Shown piece by piece: positions 1 to 9,103 of a DNA stretch of 43,463 nt (position 1 is its first letter; each line of letters opens with the position of its first letter). Position numbers and translations under genes: made by a program. This DNA comes from Bacteroidota bacterium. Its GTDB lineage: Bacteria; Bacteroidota; Bacteroidia; Palsa-965. Below the pieces are notes generated by a model. That model was not told the DNA's origin, ran no database searches, and worked only from the letters and a program-made list of their open reading frames with translations. Where the stretch lies: the NCBI GenBank assembly GCA_013289095.1, contig JABDAO010000014.1, positions 1-43,463 of the forward strand, in the 5' to 3' direction.

Positions 1-1369
1 TGGCATCACTGCTATTCCCTGGAATTTATATAGGCCAGATGGAAGTGCGGTGCCACCTGAAAATGGCGGTTATGCAAGTACATACGCGAGAGGTATAGCT
101 GAAGCTGGCCAGAAAATAACGGGAACAGACTATAATGACATTCACACAATACCAATTCCTATAATTGTTTTGTCTCCGAGTCTGATCAATAATTTGTTCG
201 CTGATGCAACTTCAAATTTGTATTTACTATGGCAGTATATGCCTGAGTTTATTTCAGTTGCTGTAAATATTTCTACAAATATGAGTGCAACTATTTCAGA
301 AGTCACTCTACCACTTAAACTTGCGGCTATTGGAAATTCCTGGAACGACCCAATTACAAATATTAACCATAATAATATTCTGTCTTCAAATACTACGGCA
401 CAAAACATTAATGATATTGGGACGAATTGCACTAACAGCCTTTGCGCCCTTCATTATGGCGACTTTTATAGTATGTGTTATAGCATTTTGGGAAACAGTG
501 ATGGTTCCTACATGACAGAAGTTGGCCCTTGCACAGTTGAAAATTTGTTGGATGCAGCTCCGCTTTATGGCCCATTCTGCCATGCAACTGCCTATGATCC
601 GAATGGATGGGCAACTTCAGATAGGTTTTATGATTCACCCCAACAGGTATCGGAAGGCAATCATGGGGAATTCGAAGGAAATTATAATGGGTTAGATTAT
701 ATGCTGCTTCATAATCTTTTCTATCTTTATCAACAATCGCAAACACTTTTGGTGAATGGAGATTTTCCTAATTTAAGTTTCGGTGCAGTGGCAGGGATAC
801 ACAATCAATCGCCAGCTGTTTATTATGATAATACGGGGCAGATGCAGATTCAAGTAAATGTTTCAACAATAAATAATTCTTCGGGAACACCAGTTTTGGC
901 GGGCGATGTTACAGTTGAGGGCAATCCTGCCGGGATTTATATCACTGCCACAACCGTTTCAAATGGCGCATATTTTCACGCGTTTTGTGATAACAATAAC
1001 TGCATTGTCAATCCAAATGGGTACAGGCACAAACAGGTGCCCAAAAACACTAAAGACAGTACAGGCTATGTTTTGAACAGCGAATTCATGAGCAACGCAC
1101 CTTCGCTTTACTCTTTTAACACTTACCCAAACCCTGTTTACGGCCAAATTACATTCGATTTTGAAGTCAAAACAAAAAGCGTTTGCTCTCTAGAAATTAC
1201 AAATGCTCTTGGGAAAACGAGTACGGCCCTATTCTCAGGCAAAATTCTGGATGCAGGGCATTATATGATCCCTGCCGATATTTCATTTCTCAACCCTGGA
1301 ATATTTTTTTGCACCCTCACTCAGGGAGATGACCGTGTAACGAAAAAAATCATTAAGCTAAAAAACTAG
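1..1369 (+). CDS. T9SS-exported protein, C-terminal part (5' end outside the window)
   Basis: The frame is open from the left edge, so the first in-frame GTG at 50 is not the start; about 456 residues are visible. The body is Asn/Ser/Thr-rich with scattered cysteines (CNNNC near the C-terminal third), as in secreted Bacteroidota proteins; I recognise no catalytic domain. The last ~80 residues form a type A T9SS sorting domain: a YPNPV entry motif, a Ser-rich beta strand region, then GHYMIPADISFLNPGIFFCTL-like strands ending in a basic KKIIKLKN tail. Such proteins cross the outer membrane through the T9SS (PorT/PorU machinery) and are released or anchored after tail removal. The next gene starts 4 nt after the stop, suggesting co-transcription. 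Confidence 0.85.
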   Translation, partial: GITAIPWNLYRPDGSAVPPENGGYASTYARGIAEAGQKITGTDYNDIHTIPIPIIVLSPSLINNLFADATSNLYLLWQYMPEFISVAVNISTNMSATISEVTLPLKLAAIGNSWNDPITNINHNNILSSNTTAQNINDIGTNCTNSLCALHYGDFYSMCYSILGNSDGSYMTEVGPCTVENLLDAAPLYGPFCHATAYDPNGWATSDRFYDSPQQVSEGNHGEFEGNYNGLDYMLLHNLFYLYQQSQTLLVNGDFPNLSFGAVAGIHNQSPAVYYDNTGQMQIQVNVSTINNSSGTPVLAGDVTVEGNPAGIYITATTVSNGAYFHAFCDNNNCIVNPNGYRHKQVPKNTKDSTGYVLNSEFMSNAPSLYSFNTYPNPVYGQITFDFEVKTKSVCSLEITNALGKTSTALFSGKILDAGHYMIPADISFLNPGIFFCTLTQGDDRVTKKIIKLKN

Positions 1370-1373
1370 TGCA

Positions 1374-1844
1374 ATGTCTCGCTTATTTAGACGTATTAAT
1401 TTCTCACTATTGTTTCTTGTTCTCCTTGCAAACAATGTTTTGTCACAACAACCAGAAAAAGAAACAATTCTCAGAGACGGGAATAAATATCTTTTCAATG
1501 GCAAGAAAGTGAGCGGGAGGCAAATCATTATGATTATTAAGAAAAAGTCGCCAGAAAAGCTTGTTCTTCAACAGATTAAGGTTGTGAAATGTGTTAGAAT
1601 AGCTCAAACAACGCTTTTTATAGCAGGAGGCCCCACTTTTATTCTTGACGGGTTCTTGACTCTTGTTTTGATTGAACTCGGTAATACTTTACAGAATTCG
1701 ACTTTTGAAACATCGAAAGAACTCTTCTTCATCACTCTTGCACCAGAATCCGTTGCGGTTCTCCTCCAGTTTGTTAAGAAATGGCGCATACGGAAAGTGG
1801 TGGATGTCTATAATCAAAGCTTAGTAAATCCTGGACTCGAATGA
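1374..1844 (+). CDS. Small secreted/membrane protein of unknown function
   Basis: This 156-residue protein starts 4 nt after the preceding T9SS cargo gene. The first ~24 residues are a signal peptide (basic start, LLFLVLLA core, LSQQ end). A short charged segment with YLFNGKKVSGRQ follows, then two hydrophobic stretches (about 82-105 and 125-138) and a basic tail. No family is recognised. Tight coupling to the T9SS cargo gene suggests a shared transcript, but no functional link can be read from sequence. Confidence 0.65.
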   Translation: MSRLFRRINFSLLFLVLLANNVLSQQPEKETILRDGNKYLFNGKKVSGRQIIMIIKKKSPEKLVLQQIKVVKCVRIAQTTLFIAGGPTFILDGFLTLVLIELGNTLQNSTFETSKELFFITLAPESVAVLLQFVKKWRIRKVVDVYNQSLVNPGLE

Positions 1845-1973
1845 TTTTTTACTTTTGTTGAGGTACAGCAGTTATACAACATACTCAGATAGAAATGGGG
1901 TAGTTCGTCAGTATTACAAAGCGGTCAGAGGTTTTACATTTTTGAGCAAAATTCTTTTTTATAAAAATGACAA

Positions 1974-2660
1974 ATGAAATTTGTCTCAACCCCAAGTAAA
2001 ATGGCGAACAGAACCATAGCTGTTATTTTATTGTGCGTAGTCAGTTTTGGATGCAAACAGCCTGCGAAAAATGTACCGATGTACAATATTCCAGTTCTTC
2101 CGGATGCATTTAGCTTTGCCTACTTCAAGCTCGGGACGTATTGGATATATCTGGATAGCGCTACTCACAGGATCGATAGCCAATATGTTGTGAGTGCTAA
2201 TGATGCCCCGCTTGTTATCACTGGCGCTACGGCCCAATATGATGGAATGGGTGGTTCCTTCGGAAGCTTTAACTGTGTGTATCAATCATCTTATGAAGGT
2301 GCACAATATACGAATGAAGTTGCTCAAAATCAATATCATCCATCAAGTACTACGATTTATGAAAGTAGATACAGGGCTGGTCAGTCAATGGCTATTGGTG
2401 CAAATATATTTCAAATTCCATACTCCGTAAATACCCCTCTTGCATACGACGATACGATGATTATTGTCACAGACAATACTTCATTTATTCTCAGTAGCGC
2501 CACTTTGACGAATGTACTGGAAATTAATCACAGTCGTGACCAGACCTGTAATAATCTCAAAACAAGAACGTTCATTAAAAAGGGCTACGGTCTGCTCAGA
2601 AAAGAAGTTCCCGACAGCAACCGTGTATGGAACCTCATTCGGTGTCACATTGTTCAATGA
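1974..2660 (+). CDS. Lipoprotein, first member of a tandem paralogous family
   Basis: This 228-residue protein has a signal peptide ending in a lipobox (SFGC, Cys27; Cys18 if translation starts at the internal ATG at 2001), so it is probably a lipoprotein. It shares a frame of conserved positions with the two copies downstream: YFKLGTYWIYLDSA near the N-terminus, a Y/G-rich middle with SxYEGxQY, and a C-terminal stretch ending in RKE..(S/T)..(I/V)WNL(I/V)R.HIVQ. It is the most diverged member; the other two are closer to each other. The family is not recognised. A beta-rich periplasmic or surface lipoprotein is a reasonable guess. Confidence 0.8.
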   Translation: MKFVSTPSKMANRTIAVILLCVVSFGCKQPAKNVPMYNIPVLPDAFSFAYFKLGTYWIYLDSATHRIDSQYVVSANDAPLVITGATAQYDGMGGSFGSFNCVYQSSYEGAQYTNEVAQNQYHPSSTTIYESRYRAGQSMAIGANIFQIPYSVNTPLAYDDTMIIVTDNTSFILSSATLTNVLEINHSRDQTCNNLKTRTFIKKGYGLLRKEVPDSNRVWNLIRCHIVQ

Positions 2661-2661
2661 A

Positions 2662-2675
2662 TCCGCCTCGGCGGA
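2662..2675. repeat. Short GC-rich palindrome
   Basis: TCCGCCTCGGCGGA is a perfect 14-bp palindrome starting 1 nt after the stop of the first lipoprotein gene, followed by CGAAC as in the related palindromes at 2833 and 4883. No T-run follows, so it is not a standard intrinsic terminator. Confidence 0.5.
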
Positions 2676-2821
2676 CGAACAAATTGATTCATTCCACCCC
2701 GGTGGTTGTAATGAAACAGGCATGAGCGGGATCTCTTGTTTTGTATCTGTCAGACATGATCATCTTACATTTACACCATCACGTATAAAGATTCGAGCAT
2801 TGTTCTTTTTGAAATGTATCC

Positions 2822-2900
2822 TTGCGCTTAGGTTCGTCCTGCGGACGAAGCACCATTCCCTCCCGCGCAGCCAGCCCTTCAGACAGGCGCGACCGGGCAA
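2822..2900 (+). repeat. REP-like repeat, inverted relative to the copy near 4840-4915
   Basis: The unit contains TTGCGCTTAGG followed by the palindrome TTCGTCCTGCGGACGAA (2833-2849), then a conserved stretch with CAGCCCTTCAGA. The reverse complement of 4840-4915 carries the same elements in the same order, with a longer palindrome. Two inverted, imperfect copies flank the lipoprotein paralogues. Confidence 0.6.
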
Positions 2901-2986
2901 TTCGATGAATTAAAATTGATACGATGATGAATTGCTTGACTATTTGTTAAGGGGTTAAAAGAATTGGTATTCAAATATTTTTAAGA

Positions 2987-3652
2987 ATGAAAAACATATT
3001 CTGCTTGCTAGTGAGTATTACCGCTTGCGTATTTGGGGGGCAATCCTGTACAAAACATTCTCCACCTGTTTATCCGGACAATAGAATTTCTGTTCCTCAA
3101 GTGCTTTCTGATTACGGATATTTTAAAGTTGGCAGCTTCTGGGTATATCAAGATAGTGCTTCGCTTGCGCTGGATAGTGTTTACATAACATCTGCAAAAG
3201 AAGGAACCTTCACTACGGCTCCGAGTAACAGTCAACCGTATCATGGCTATTTTGGGTATTTTAACACCTACACACAAAGTGTTTACGAAGGCCGGCAATT
3301 CCACTATTCAGTAAATACGGAAAACACTTTTAACGGGCATTCTGATCTTGTGGAAGATGAATATATTAACCCAAGTTCAAATGCTGAAACGTATTTAATG
3401 ACGGACTATTTCGTCGTCGGCAAGCCGGATCCTGATGGTGGATATCCAGTGGCCTACGAAAACCTATATGATAGCCTAAAGGTTTTAAATTACTATTTCA
3501 AAAACGCAATGCTTTTTCATGACGGGAAAAATCAAACACAAAATAATAGCGCAACAAATTATTACCTTGCAAAGAACATTGGCATAATCAGAAAGGAGAT
3601 TCTTACTCCATATACTATTTGGAACCTTGTTCGGTATCACATAGTTCAGTAG
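2987..3652 (+). CDS. Lipoprotein, second member of the tandem family
   Basis: This 221-residue protein has a signal peptide with lipobox GGQSC (Cys21), then TKHSPPVYPDNR, the conserved YFKVGSFWVYQDSASLALDSVYITSAKEG region, a QSVYEGRQ motif in the middle and the terminal IRKEI..(I/V)WNLVRYHIVQ. It is very similar to the following copy across its whole length, so the two arose by recent tandem duplication. The 3' end and the ~20 nt after the stop (GAGAGTAAAAGCTGTTTA) recur after the third copy, placing the duplication boundary in the spacer. Function unknown. Confidence 0.85.
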   Translation: MKNIFCLLVSITACVFGGQSCTKHSPPVYPDNRISVPQVLSDYGYFKVGSFWVYQDSASLALDSVYITSAKEGTFTTAPSNSQPYHGYFGYFNTYTQSVYEGRQFHYSVNTENTFNGHSDLVEDEYINPSSNAETYLMTDYFVVGKPDPDGGYPVAYENLYDSLKVLNYYFKNAMLFHDGKNQTQNNSATNYYLAKNIGIIRKEILTPYTIWNLVRYHIVQ

Positions 3653-3671
3653 AGAGTAAAAGCTGTTTAGT

Positions 3672-4349
3672 ATGAAAAAGCATATCGTAATTCTGATTGG
3701 GGGGCTTGGCATTAGCAGTTTTTTTTCATGACACACAAAACACTCGCCACCTGTTTATCCAGACGACAGGCTATCTGTTCCACAGGTTTTGATTGATTAT
3801 GGCTTCTTTCAAACAGGAAGTTATTGGGTCTACATTGATAGCACCAGTCTTGCACTAGATAGTGTATACGTTACTTCAGCCAAACAAGGGATTGTAACAA
3901 CTGTCGCCACCAGCAGTCGTCCATACCATGGCTATTTTGGGGATTATAACGTTTACCTACAAAGCACATACGAGGGCGTTCAATATCAGTATTCGGTAAA
4001 TACAGAGAATACATTTGATTATCACTCAGAAATTGTTGAGGACAAATGGAGTTCTCCTGATTCTCTCAAAGAGACCTGGCTAATGATTGATTACTTCGTG
4101 TCTGGGCAAACCTTTCTTGAAAGCCCAACCTATACCTATGCAGCTGTTGTTTACGAAAACCAATATGATAGCCTAAAAATTTTGAATGATTATTTTAAAA
4201 ATGTGATGCTCTTCCATGACGGAAAAAATCAAACCCAAAACAATAGTCCCACAAATTATTATCTTGCAAAGAATGTTGGGATAATACGAAAGGAAATACT
4301 TGCGTCCCATAGAGTCTGGAGCTTGGTTCGGTATCACATAGTTCAATAG
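3672..4349 (+). pseudogene. Third lipoprotein paralogue, interrupted by a stop at the lipobox
   Basis: Translation from ATG 3672 gives a signal peptide (MKKHIVILIGGLGISSFFS), then TGA at 3729-3731 exactly where the lipobox cysteine is expected, then in the same frame HTKHSPPVYPDDR and the rest of the protein to HIVQ. Comparison with the second copy (S-C-T-K-H-S) suggests TGC became TGACAC by an in-frame ACA microduplication splitting the Cys codon. A TTG at 3789 could restart translation, but the product would lack a signal peptide. The body is otherwise intact, so the lesion is recent, or it is a sequencing artefact. Confidence 0.75.
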
Positions 4350-4368
4350 AGAGTAAAAGCTGTTTAAC

Positions 4369-4476
4369 ATGAAAAAGCGTATCGTAATTCTGATTGGGGG
4401 GCTTGGCATTAGCAGTTTATTTTCATTCCGTTCGCGCAACTTTCTCCTCCACCTAACTCTCCCTTCTTCCCTTTAA
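4369..4476 (+). pseudogene. Vestigial fourth paralogue (signal peptide only)
   Basis: After the third copy the same spacer (GAGAGTAAAAGCTGTTTA) recurs, followed by ATG and 19 codons almost identical to the third copy's signal peptide (MKKRIVILIGGLGISSLFS). The frame then runs into unrelated sequence and stops after 35 codons. The expected cysteine is replaced by FRSRN. I read it as the 5' remnant of a fourth tandem copy whose body was deleted. Confidence 0.7.
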
Positions 4477-4839
4477 CCCCTGAGCAACGCATGAGCTTTG
4501 CAAGAATAGAAATTGATGGGCGAGGCCTCCTTTGGAGGCCCCCACTAATTCATTGCGCACGAACAGCCCGTCAAATTAGCGCGAACGGGAAACAAATCTT
4601 CCAAAGGATACTTTGAAAATAACCAGCCGAGAGCAATTTTTTCCACCAAGGAGTAAATTCGAATTGAGTTATTGGCCTTGGTGGTACTGCAAAACAGAAA
4701 AATCAAAAATTGGCATCATTCTTCCAACTGACCAGCCTTTTGCCAAATTCTCCTAAGCTGAATCCATCTTCTCCGAAATCATCCCGATTATTCTGTAGTT
4801 GCAAACCCGTTCTCCCTCATGCTCCCTTCCCTCAACCGT

Positions 4840-4915
4840 TCTGTCCTATCTGAAGGGCTGGCGGTGCGAAGGGGATTGGACCTTCGTCCGCCGGGGCGGA
4901 CGAACCTAAGCGCAA
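4840..4915 (-). repeat. REP-like repeat with 22-bp palindrome
   Basis: The core at 4883-4904 is a perfect palindrome: TTCGTCCGCC, then GG, then its complement. On the reverse strand it is preceded by TTGCGCTTAGG and followed by a region containing CAGCCCTTCAGAT, matching the unit at 2822-2900. Confidence 0.6.
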
Positions 4916-4970
4916 AGTATGCGATACGGGCATCCGTTATTCCGCAGCTTGAGGCATGTCGGGTAAATAT

Positions 4971-5001
4971 TGGGTAGTTTAAAGAAATCTCCTAATCTTT
5001 G
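4971..5001 (+). promoter_or_regulatory. Putative Bacteroidota promoter of the T9SS cargo gene
   Basis: TTGG near 4971, about 19 nt spacing, then TAATCTTTG at 4993-5001 resembles the -33 TTTG / -7 TAnnTTTG pattern, with one extra base in the -7 element. It lies 62 nt before the ATG at 5064. Confidence 0.35.
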
Positions 5002-5063
5002 TCCACTGAAAAATACATTCGGCATACATTTCAAGAAATAAACCATCAGACAGTTACACATTC

Positions 5064-6116
5064 ATGAAAACATTTTATTTATTCGCAACACTACTCGTAG
5101 CATCAAATCTGTTTTTTTCGGCACAAGGGTTAGCCCAGCCTACACTCACAGGCTCCAACACCAACCCGGCCATAGGGCAGATACTCAATGTCGTAACAAC
5201 GGGGCCATTTATCGAGGGTCATGCAGGAGCCGGACAAACCTGGAATTTCTCGGCACTCACTTCGAGCGGTACAGGCTCCTCCCCGGTTTCGGGGGCCTCA
5301 ACAACTGCGTTCGGGTCAAGTTTTGCGAATGCCAACCTGGCGGTGTCCGACATGGGCTCCTCCACCGTTTCCTATTACCATGCCGACTCCGCGGCCTGGC
5401 AGTATTACGGCAACGTAACCGGAACCACACCCGTAGTATATTCCGATCCGGAGGATCTGCTGCGTTATCCCTTCACCTATACCGATTCATATACCGATAC
5501 CTACGCAGGTACCTATCTGAGCAATGCATTGGTTTACCGAAAAGGCACCGTTTCAGTAACAGCCGATGCCTATGGAACCCTCATACTTCCCTCGGGCCCC
5601 CATCCTAATGCCTTGAGGGTGCATCGGATCGAAACCCAGCTTGATTCTATGTTTTACAATGGTGTTCCAAATTACAACACCTATTACCGAAGCGAATATG
5701 CCTGGTATATTCCGGGAAACACGCTTCAGGTTGCTTATACTGATTCTGTCATTCTTCAAAACGGAGTCAATGGGTCTATTGGCATTCCGATCTATATCTT
5801 ATATGGTGGTTTTAGCGAGAAAGTATTTACAGGCATTGAAGACGAAGGTAATTTGCTGAACACAGTCCTTATCTTCCCCAATCCATCAACCGGGCATTCC
5901 ACTCTTCAGTTTCAGCTTGTGAAGGCCAGTATGTGCGAGTTCCGGCTGTTTAATGGTTCGGGCAAGCAGGTGGGAGAAACCATTCAAAGACAGGGTCTGG
6001 AAGGTTCAAATCAGTACGAACTGAATATGACCGAGCTGCCCAAAGGTATTTATTTGGAACAGATAGTTACAGAAGGAGACAGAAACCTGGTTGGCAGAAG
6101 GATCGTAGTTGAGTAA
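5064..6116 (+). CDS. T9SS cargo protein
   Basis: This 350-residue protein has a clear signal peptide (residues 1-25, ending SAQGLAQP). The central ~230 residues are Ser/Thr/Tyr-rich and beta-type with no recognised catalytic motif; similar proteins of unknown function are common in the phylum. The C-terminal ~75 residues form a T9SS sorting domain starting IFPNPSTGHSTLQFQL, with a FRLFNGSGKQV strand and the LPKGIYLEQI motif. It is probably exported to the cell surface or medium. No partner gene is evident. Confidence 0.85.
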   Translation: MKTFYLFATLLVASNLFFSAQGLAQPTLTGSNTNPAIGQILNVVTTGPFIEGHAGAGQTWNFSALTSSGTGSSPVSGASTTAFGSSFANANLAVSDMGSSTVSYYHADSAAWQYYGNVTGTTPVVYSDPEDLLRYPFTYTDSYTDTYAGTYLSNALVYRKGTVSVTADAYGTLILPSGPHPNALRVHRIETQLDSMFYNGVPNYNTYYRSEYAWYIPGNTLQVAYTDSVILQNGVNGSIGIPIYILYGGFSEKVFTGIEDEGNLLNTVLIFPNPSTGHSTLQFQLVKASMCEFRLFNGSGKQVGETIQRQGLEGSNQYELNMTELPKGIYLEQIVTEGDRNLVGRRIVVE

Positions 6117-6222
6117 GGCCTATACCGAAAAGTATTGTTTTTACTGGTATTACGTGATTGCTACCCATGGCGGGGACAAGATCCATTTGAATCAGGAAAA
6201 GGAAAGGTGCTCGCCCTTGTGC

Positions 6223-6906
6223 TTAGCTTAGTATATCGAATAAGGCATTCATCTGTAGGATACGGATATTTTTTCCCTGGATTGTAATAATCTTCTTTCG
6301 CTTAAAATCGCCCAGCAGACGCACCAATGTTTCGTTGGCAGTGCCTACATAGGCTGAGAAATCAGTTCTGCTCAGCCGTATAACCGACTGACCGCCTCCT
6401 TCGGGTTTGTAAATCTCATTGAGTTTGAGAAGCGCCATCGCGACCCGTTCTTTCACCCCCTGGCTTGCAAAAAGCGACATGTTGTTGACCCAGACACTGA
6501 ATTCATGACCCAGATTTTCGAGCAGCAGATTGGATAAGGAAGGCGAAGCAGCAAGAATTTTCAAAAATGCAGCCCGTGTGATAAAGGAATAGGTGCAATC
6601 TTCAAGCGCTTCGGCCGACAAAGGATGCGACTCGTTGCAAATGATAGGGCGATAGCCCATGATATCGCCGGCTTTGTAAAAATAAATAATGGTTTCCTTC
6701 TGATCGCCGGTGATCTGGAACAGTTTTACTTTCCCTGCGGTGAGTACATACACACCTGCAGGATGGGAGCCTTGCTTAAAAAGCAATTTCTTCTTCTTGA
6801 CCGTTTTCTGATGAATATTTTTGTTGATCAGTGCAGCCTCAGCCTTGGGCAAATGCCCGAAAATATCTCCACCTGTGTAATAGTACTTCTGAAGCTCAAA
6901 ACCCAT
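6223..6906 (-). CDS. Crp/Fnr-family transcription regulator without iron-sulfur cysteines
   Basis: I choose the ATG at 6906 (227 residues); the frame extends upstream only to a TTG at 6957. The cyclic-nucleotide-binding-like domain spans about 15-130 (GDIFGHLP, LFKQGSHPAGVYVLTAGKVKLFQ, FYKAGDIMGY), followed by the long dimer helix and a winged helix (RTDFSAYVGTANETLVRLLGDF about 175-197). The recognition helix keeps the E..xR positions that FNR-type proteins use to read TTGAT. The N-terminal Fe-S cysteines of FNR are absent, so oxygen sensing by a cluster is unlikely; haem/NO or redox sensing as in DNR or HcpR is possible. The gene is divergent from the chloride channel, with an FNR box between them. 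Confidence 0.9.
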   Translation of the reverse strand: MGFELQKYYYTGGDIFGHLPKAEAALINKNIHQKTVKKKKLLFKQGSHPAGVYVLTAGKVKLFQITGDQKETIIYFYKAGDIMGYRPIICNESHPLSAEALEDCTYSFITRAAFLKILAASPSLSNLLLENLGHEFSVWVNNMSLFASQGVKERVAMALLKLNEIYKPEGGGQSVIRLSRTDFSAYVGTANETLVRLLGDFKRKKIITIQGKNIRILQMNALFDILS

Positions 6907-6987
6907 GGTGCAAATGTAGGCAGAATAAAAATTGCGAGCCTGTTTGTATGATGCCAACGTGGTGGACAGCTGCTCTTCTCTTCAGAT

Positions 6988-7003
6988 ATTGATAAATATC
7001 AAT
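6988..7003. promoter_or_regulatory. FNR/CRP-type operator
   Basis: ATTGATAAATATCAAT is a perfect inverted repeat matching the FNR consensus TTGAT-N4-ATCAA. It lies between the divergent regulator and chloride channel genes. Its centre (6995.5) is 29.5 bp before the first base of a -7-like element GAACTTTG at 7025-7032, placing it near -41.5, the class II activator position. Confidence 0.75.
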
Positions 7004-7183
7004 TTCGGGGACTTCGGTCGTGCCGAACTTTGGGGGCTGGAAATGCGCTGTCAGGGTGAAATCAAAAAGAAGGTCTGCATTTCCTAAAACCCTGAAAATT
7101 TAGTGGACCTGATTACTGCGCTCATGCTTTCATGCATAGCGTACGGGGTTTTCAACGGGGCGAATGAAATCAATTACACTGTT

Positions 7184-9091
7184 ATGACAAACGAAAACGA
7201 TGACTCCGCTCCCGAACCCATACTCATCTCACCCTCCATGGCCCCCTTGCTGGAGGCAGCGCATGTGGGAAGGGCGAAGGGGCTGATCGACCGGCGCGTA
7301 CTGTATCTTTGCTGGCTTGCATTTATCATTGCCCTGATCATGGGTTTTGTTTCCAAAGGGCTGGTCATGCTCATCGGTTTTTTTACGAATTTATTTTTCT
7401 ACGGCGCCTTTTCTGTTCAGTTTTCATCTCCTGCCGGAAACCACCTGGGAGCCTGGGTTATCCTGATCCCGGTAATCGGGGGATTGATTGTTGGTGTTAT
7501 GGCCCGCTACGGATCAAGCGCCATACGCGGGCATGGTATTCCGGAAGCGATGGAGCAAGTACTTGAGAATGAAAGCCGGATACCACCCAAGATCACGTTC
7601 CTGAAACCCTTGTCGGCTGCCATTGCCATCGGAACCGGTGGGCCTTTTGGGGCCGAAGGCCCCATCATCGCAACAGGAGGAGCCCTGGGGTCTTTTTTTG
7701 GCCAGATCCTTAAAACCACTCCCGAAGAACGAAAAATAGTGCTTGCCGCAGGCGCCACTGCCGGTATGGCTGCCATTTTCGGAAGCCCTGTTGCGGCAGT
7801 CTTGCTTGCCATCGAGTTGCTGCTTTTTGAGTTCTCTCCGCGTTCTATTATCCCTGTTTGTGTGGCCTGTGTTACCGGAGCTGGCATACACATTGCGATG
7901 AATGGAACAGCGCCCATGTTTCCTCTGCCCTTGCTGCAGGCTCCGGGCGGTCTCGATCTGCTTGTTTATACCGTGATCGGGGTTCTGATCGGAACATTGG
8001 GTGTAATTGCTTCAAAAATTGTGTATGTGGCAGAAGACTTGTTCGAAAAGCTTCCGCTTCATTGGATGTGGTGGCCGGCACTGGGCGGAGCGGGAGTAGG
8101 CATCATTGGCTGGATTGCACCCGATACGCTGGGGGTTGGTTATAGCAATATCCAACACGTACTCGAAGGCAGCCTGGCTCTGAAAGCCTTGCTGTTGCTC
8201 TGTATTCTAAAGTTTGCTTCCTGGGCTATCGCCCTGGGGAGCGGCACTTCGGGAGGAACGCTGGCCCCTTTGCTTACCATAGGCAGCGCCGCAGGGGCAT
8301 TGACAGGCATGTTGGCAACCCAGCTTTTCCCTTCGCTCCATCTCTCCCCCGGTATGGCAGCCCTCATCGGTATGGCTTCGATGTTTACCGGCGCATCCAG
8401 GGCATTGCTTACCTCCATCGTTTTTGCATTCGAGACCACCTTGCAGCCCTTTATCTTACTCCCTCTGCTTGCAAGCTGTACATCGGCCTACCTGGCTTCT
8501 TTTTTACTCATGAAAAACACCATCATGACCGAAAAAATTGCCCGCAGAGGAATTACTGTTCCCCAAGCCTACGCGCCGGATTATTTCGACAGGCTAAATG
8601 TGATGGAAGCGGCGCTGTTTGATTTCTTTGCCGTGACCGAACGGGATTCTATTGCAGCGCTCTGCCGGATTTTCAAAAATGAAACCGAAACCGATTTTCC
8701 CGAAACAATTCCGGTTGTTGACGAACAGGATATGCTGAAAGGGTTTGTACGGACCCAGGACATTAAGAATACCCCGGCCCCGGCCCATGCACTGATTTCC
8801 TCCATTCAATTTCAGACCAAACATCTGGTTTATCCCGACAGCAAACTCAAGGATGCCATACACCAGCTCTCGGCAAGCAAAACAGATCTGGTTCCGGTGA
8901 TGAGCCGTACAGAGCCCGGAAAAATTCTGGGGATCATCACAGCCAGGAGCGTTCTCGATGCCTATGCAAATGCCCAAAAACGCAATTTCAGCCCGGCCCG
9001 GACTATTTATATCCGAAAAAGAGGAATCCGGATCATTGTGCATGCACGCGAGATGCACTTAAAGAGAACCAGGCCGAAAAGGAAAGCATGA
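7184..9091 (+). CDS. CLC-family chloride channel or H+/Cl- antiporter with C-terminal CBS pair
   Basis: The transport domain covers about residues 30-430 with many membrane helices. Selectivity motifs are visible: GHGIPEA (for GSGIPE), GPFGAEGP with the gating glutamate, and GSGTSGGTLAP (for GxFxP). About 150 C-terminal residues look like two CBS modules (PVVDEQDMLKGFVRTQDI and VPVMSRTEPGKILGIITARSVLDA), followed by a basic tail. The frame is open from a GTG at 7103, but ATG 7184 (635 residues) better fits the family length; 7103 cannot be excluded. It probably moves chloride across the inner membrane in response to the adjacent Crp/Fnr regulator. Confidence 0.9.
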   Translation: MTNENDDSAPEPILISPSMAPLLEAAHVGRAKGLIDRRVLYLCWLAFIIALIMGFVSKGLVMLIGFFTNLFFYGAFSVQFSSPAGNHLGAWVILIPVIGGLIVGVMARYGSSAIRGHGIPEAMEQVLENESRIPPKITFLKPLSAAIAIGTGGPFGAEGPIIATGGALGSFFGQILKTTPEERKIVLAAGATAGMAAIFGSPVAAVLLAIELLLFEFSPRSIIPVCVACVTGAGIHIAMNGTAPMFPLPLLQAPGGLDLLVYTVIGVLIGTLGVIASKIVYVAEDLFEKLPLHWMWWPALGGAGVGIIGWIAPDTLGVGYSNIQHVLEGSLALKALLLLCILKFASWAIALGSGTSGGTLAPLLTIGSAAGALTGMLATQLFPSLHLSPGMAALIGMASMFTGASRALLTSIVFAFETTLQPFILLPLLASCTSAYLASFLLMKNTIMTEKIARRGITVPQAYAPDYFDRLNVMEAALFDFFAVTERDSIAALCRIFKNETETDFPETIPVVDEQDMLKGFVRTQDIKNTPAPAHALISSIQFQTKHLVYPDSKLKDAIHQLSASKTDLVPVMSRTEPGKILGIITARSVLDAYANAQKRNFSPARTIYIRKRGIRIIVHAREMHLKRTRPKRKA

Positions 9092-9103
9092 ATAGCTGCG
9101 TTC

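Larger units (their letters stand above)
2661..2986. other. Intergenic stretch with palindromic repeats
   Basis: No gene is supported here. The stretch carries two short GC-rich palindromes in an otherwise AT-rich background, annotated separately at 2662-2675 and 2822-2900. They look like dispersed REP-type repeats or transcript-end hairpins of the upstream lipoprotein gene. Confidence 0.5.
4477..5063. other. Intergenic region with repeats and a probable promoter
   Basis: No coding region is supported. It holds a small hairpin (GGCCTCC TTT GGAGGCC near 4527), the inverted REP-like unit at 4840-4915, and a Bacteroidota-like promoter shortly before the next gene. Confidence 0.5.

Noticed and set aside
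7103-7183. GTG start of the chloride channel at 7103
   Set aside because: The extra 27 residues look unlike a CLC N-terminus, whereas ATG 7184 gives a hydrophilic start and usual length. Not fully excluded.
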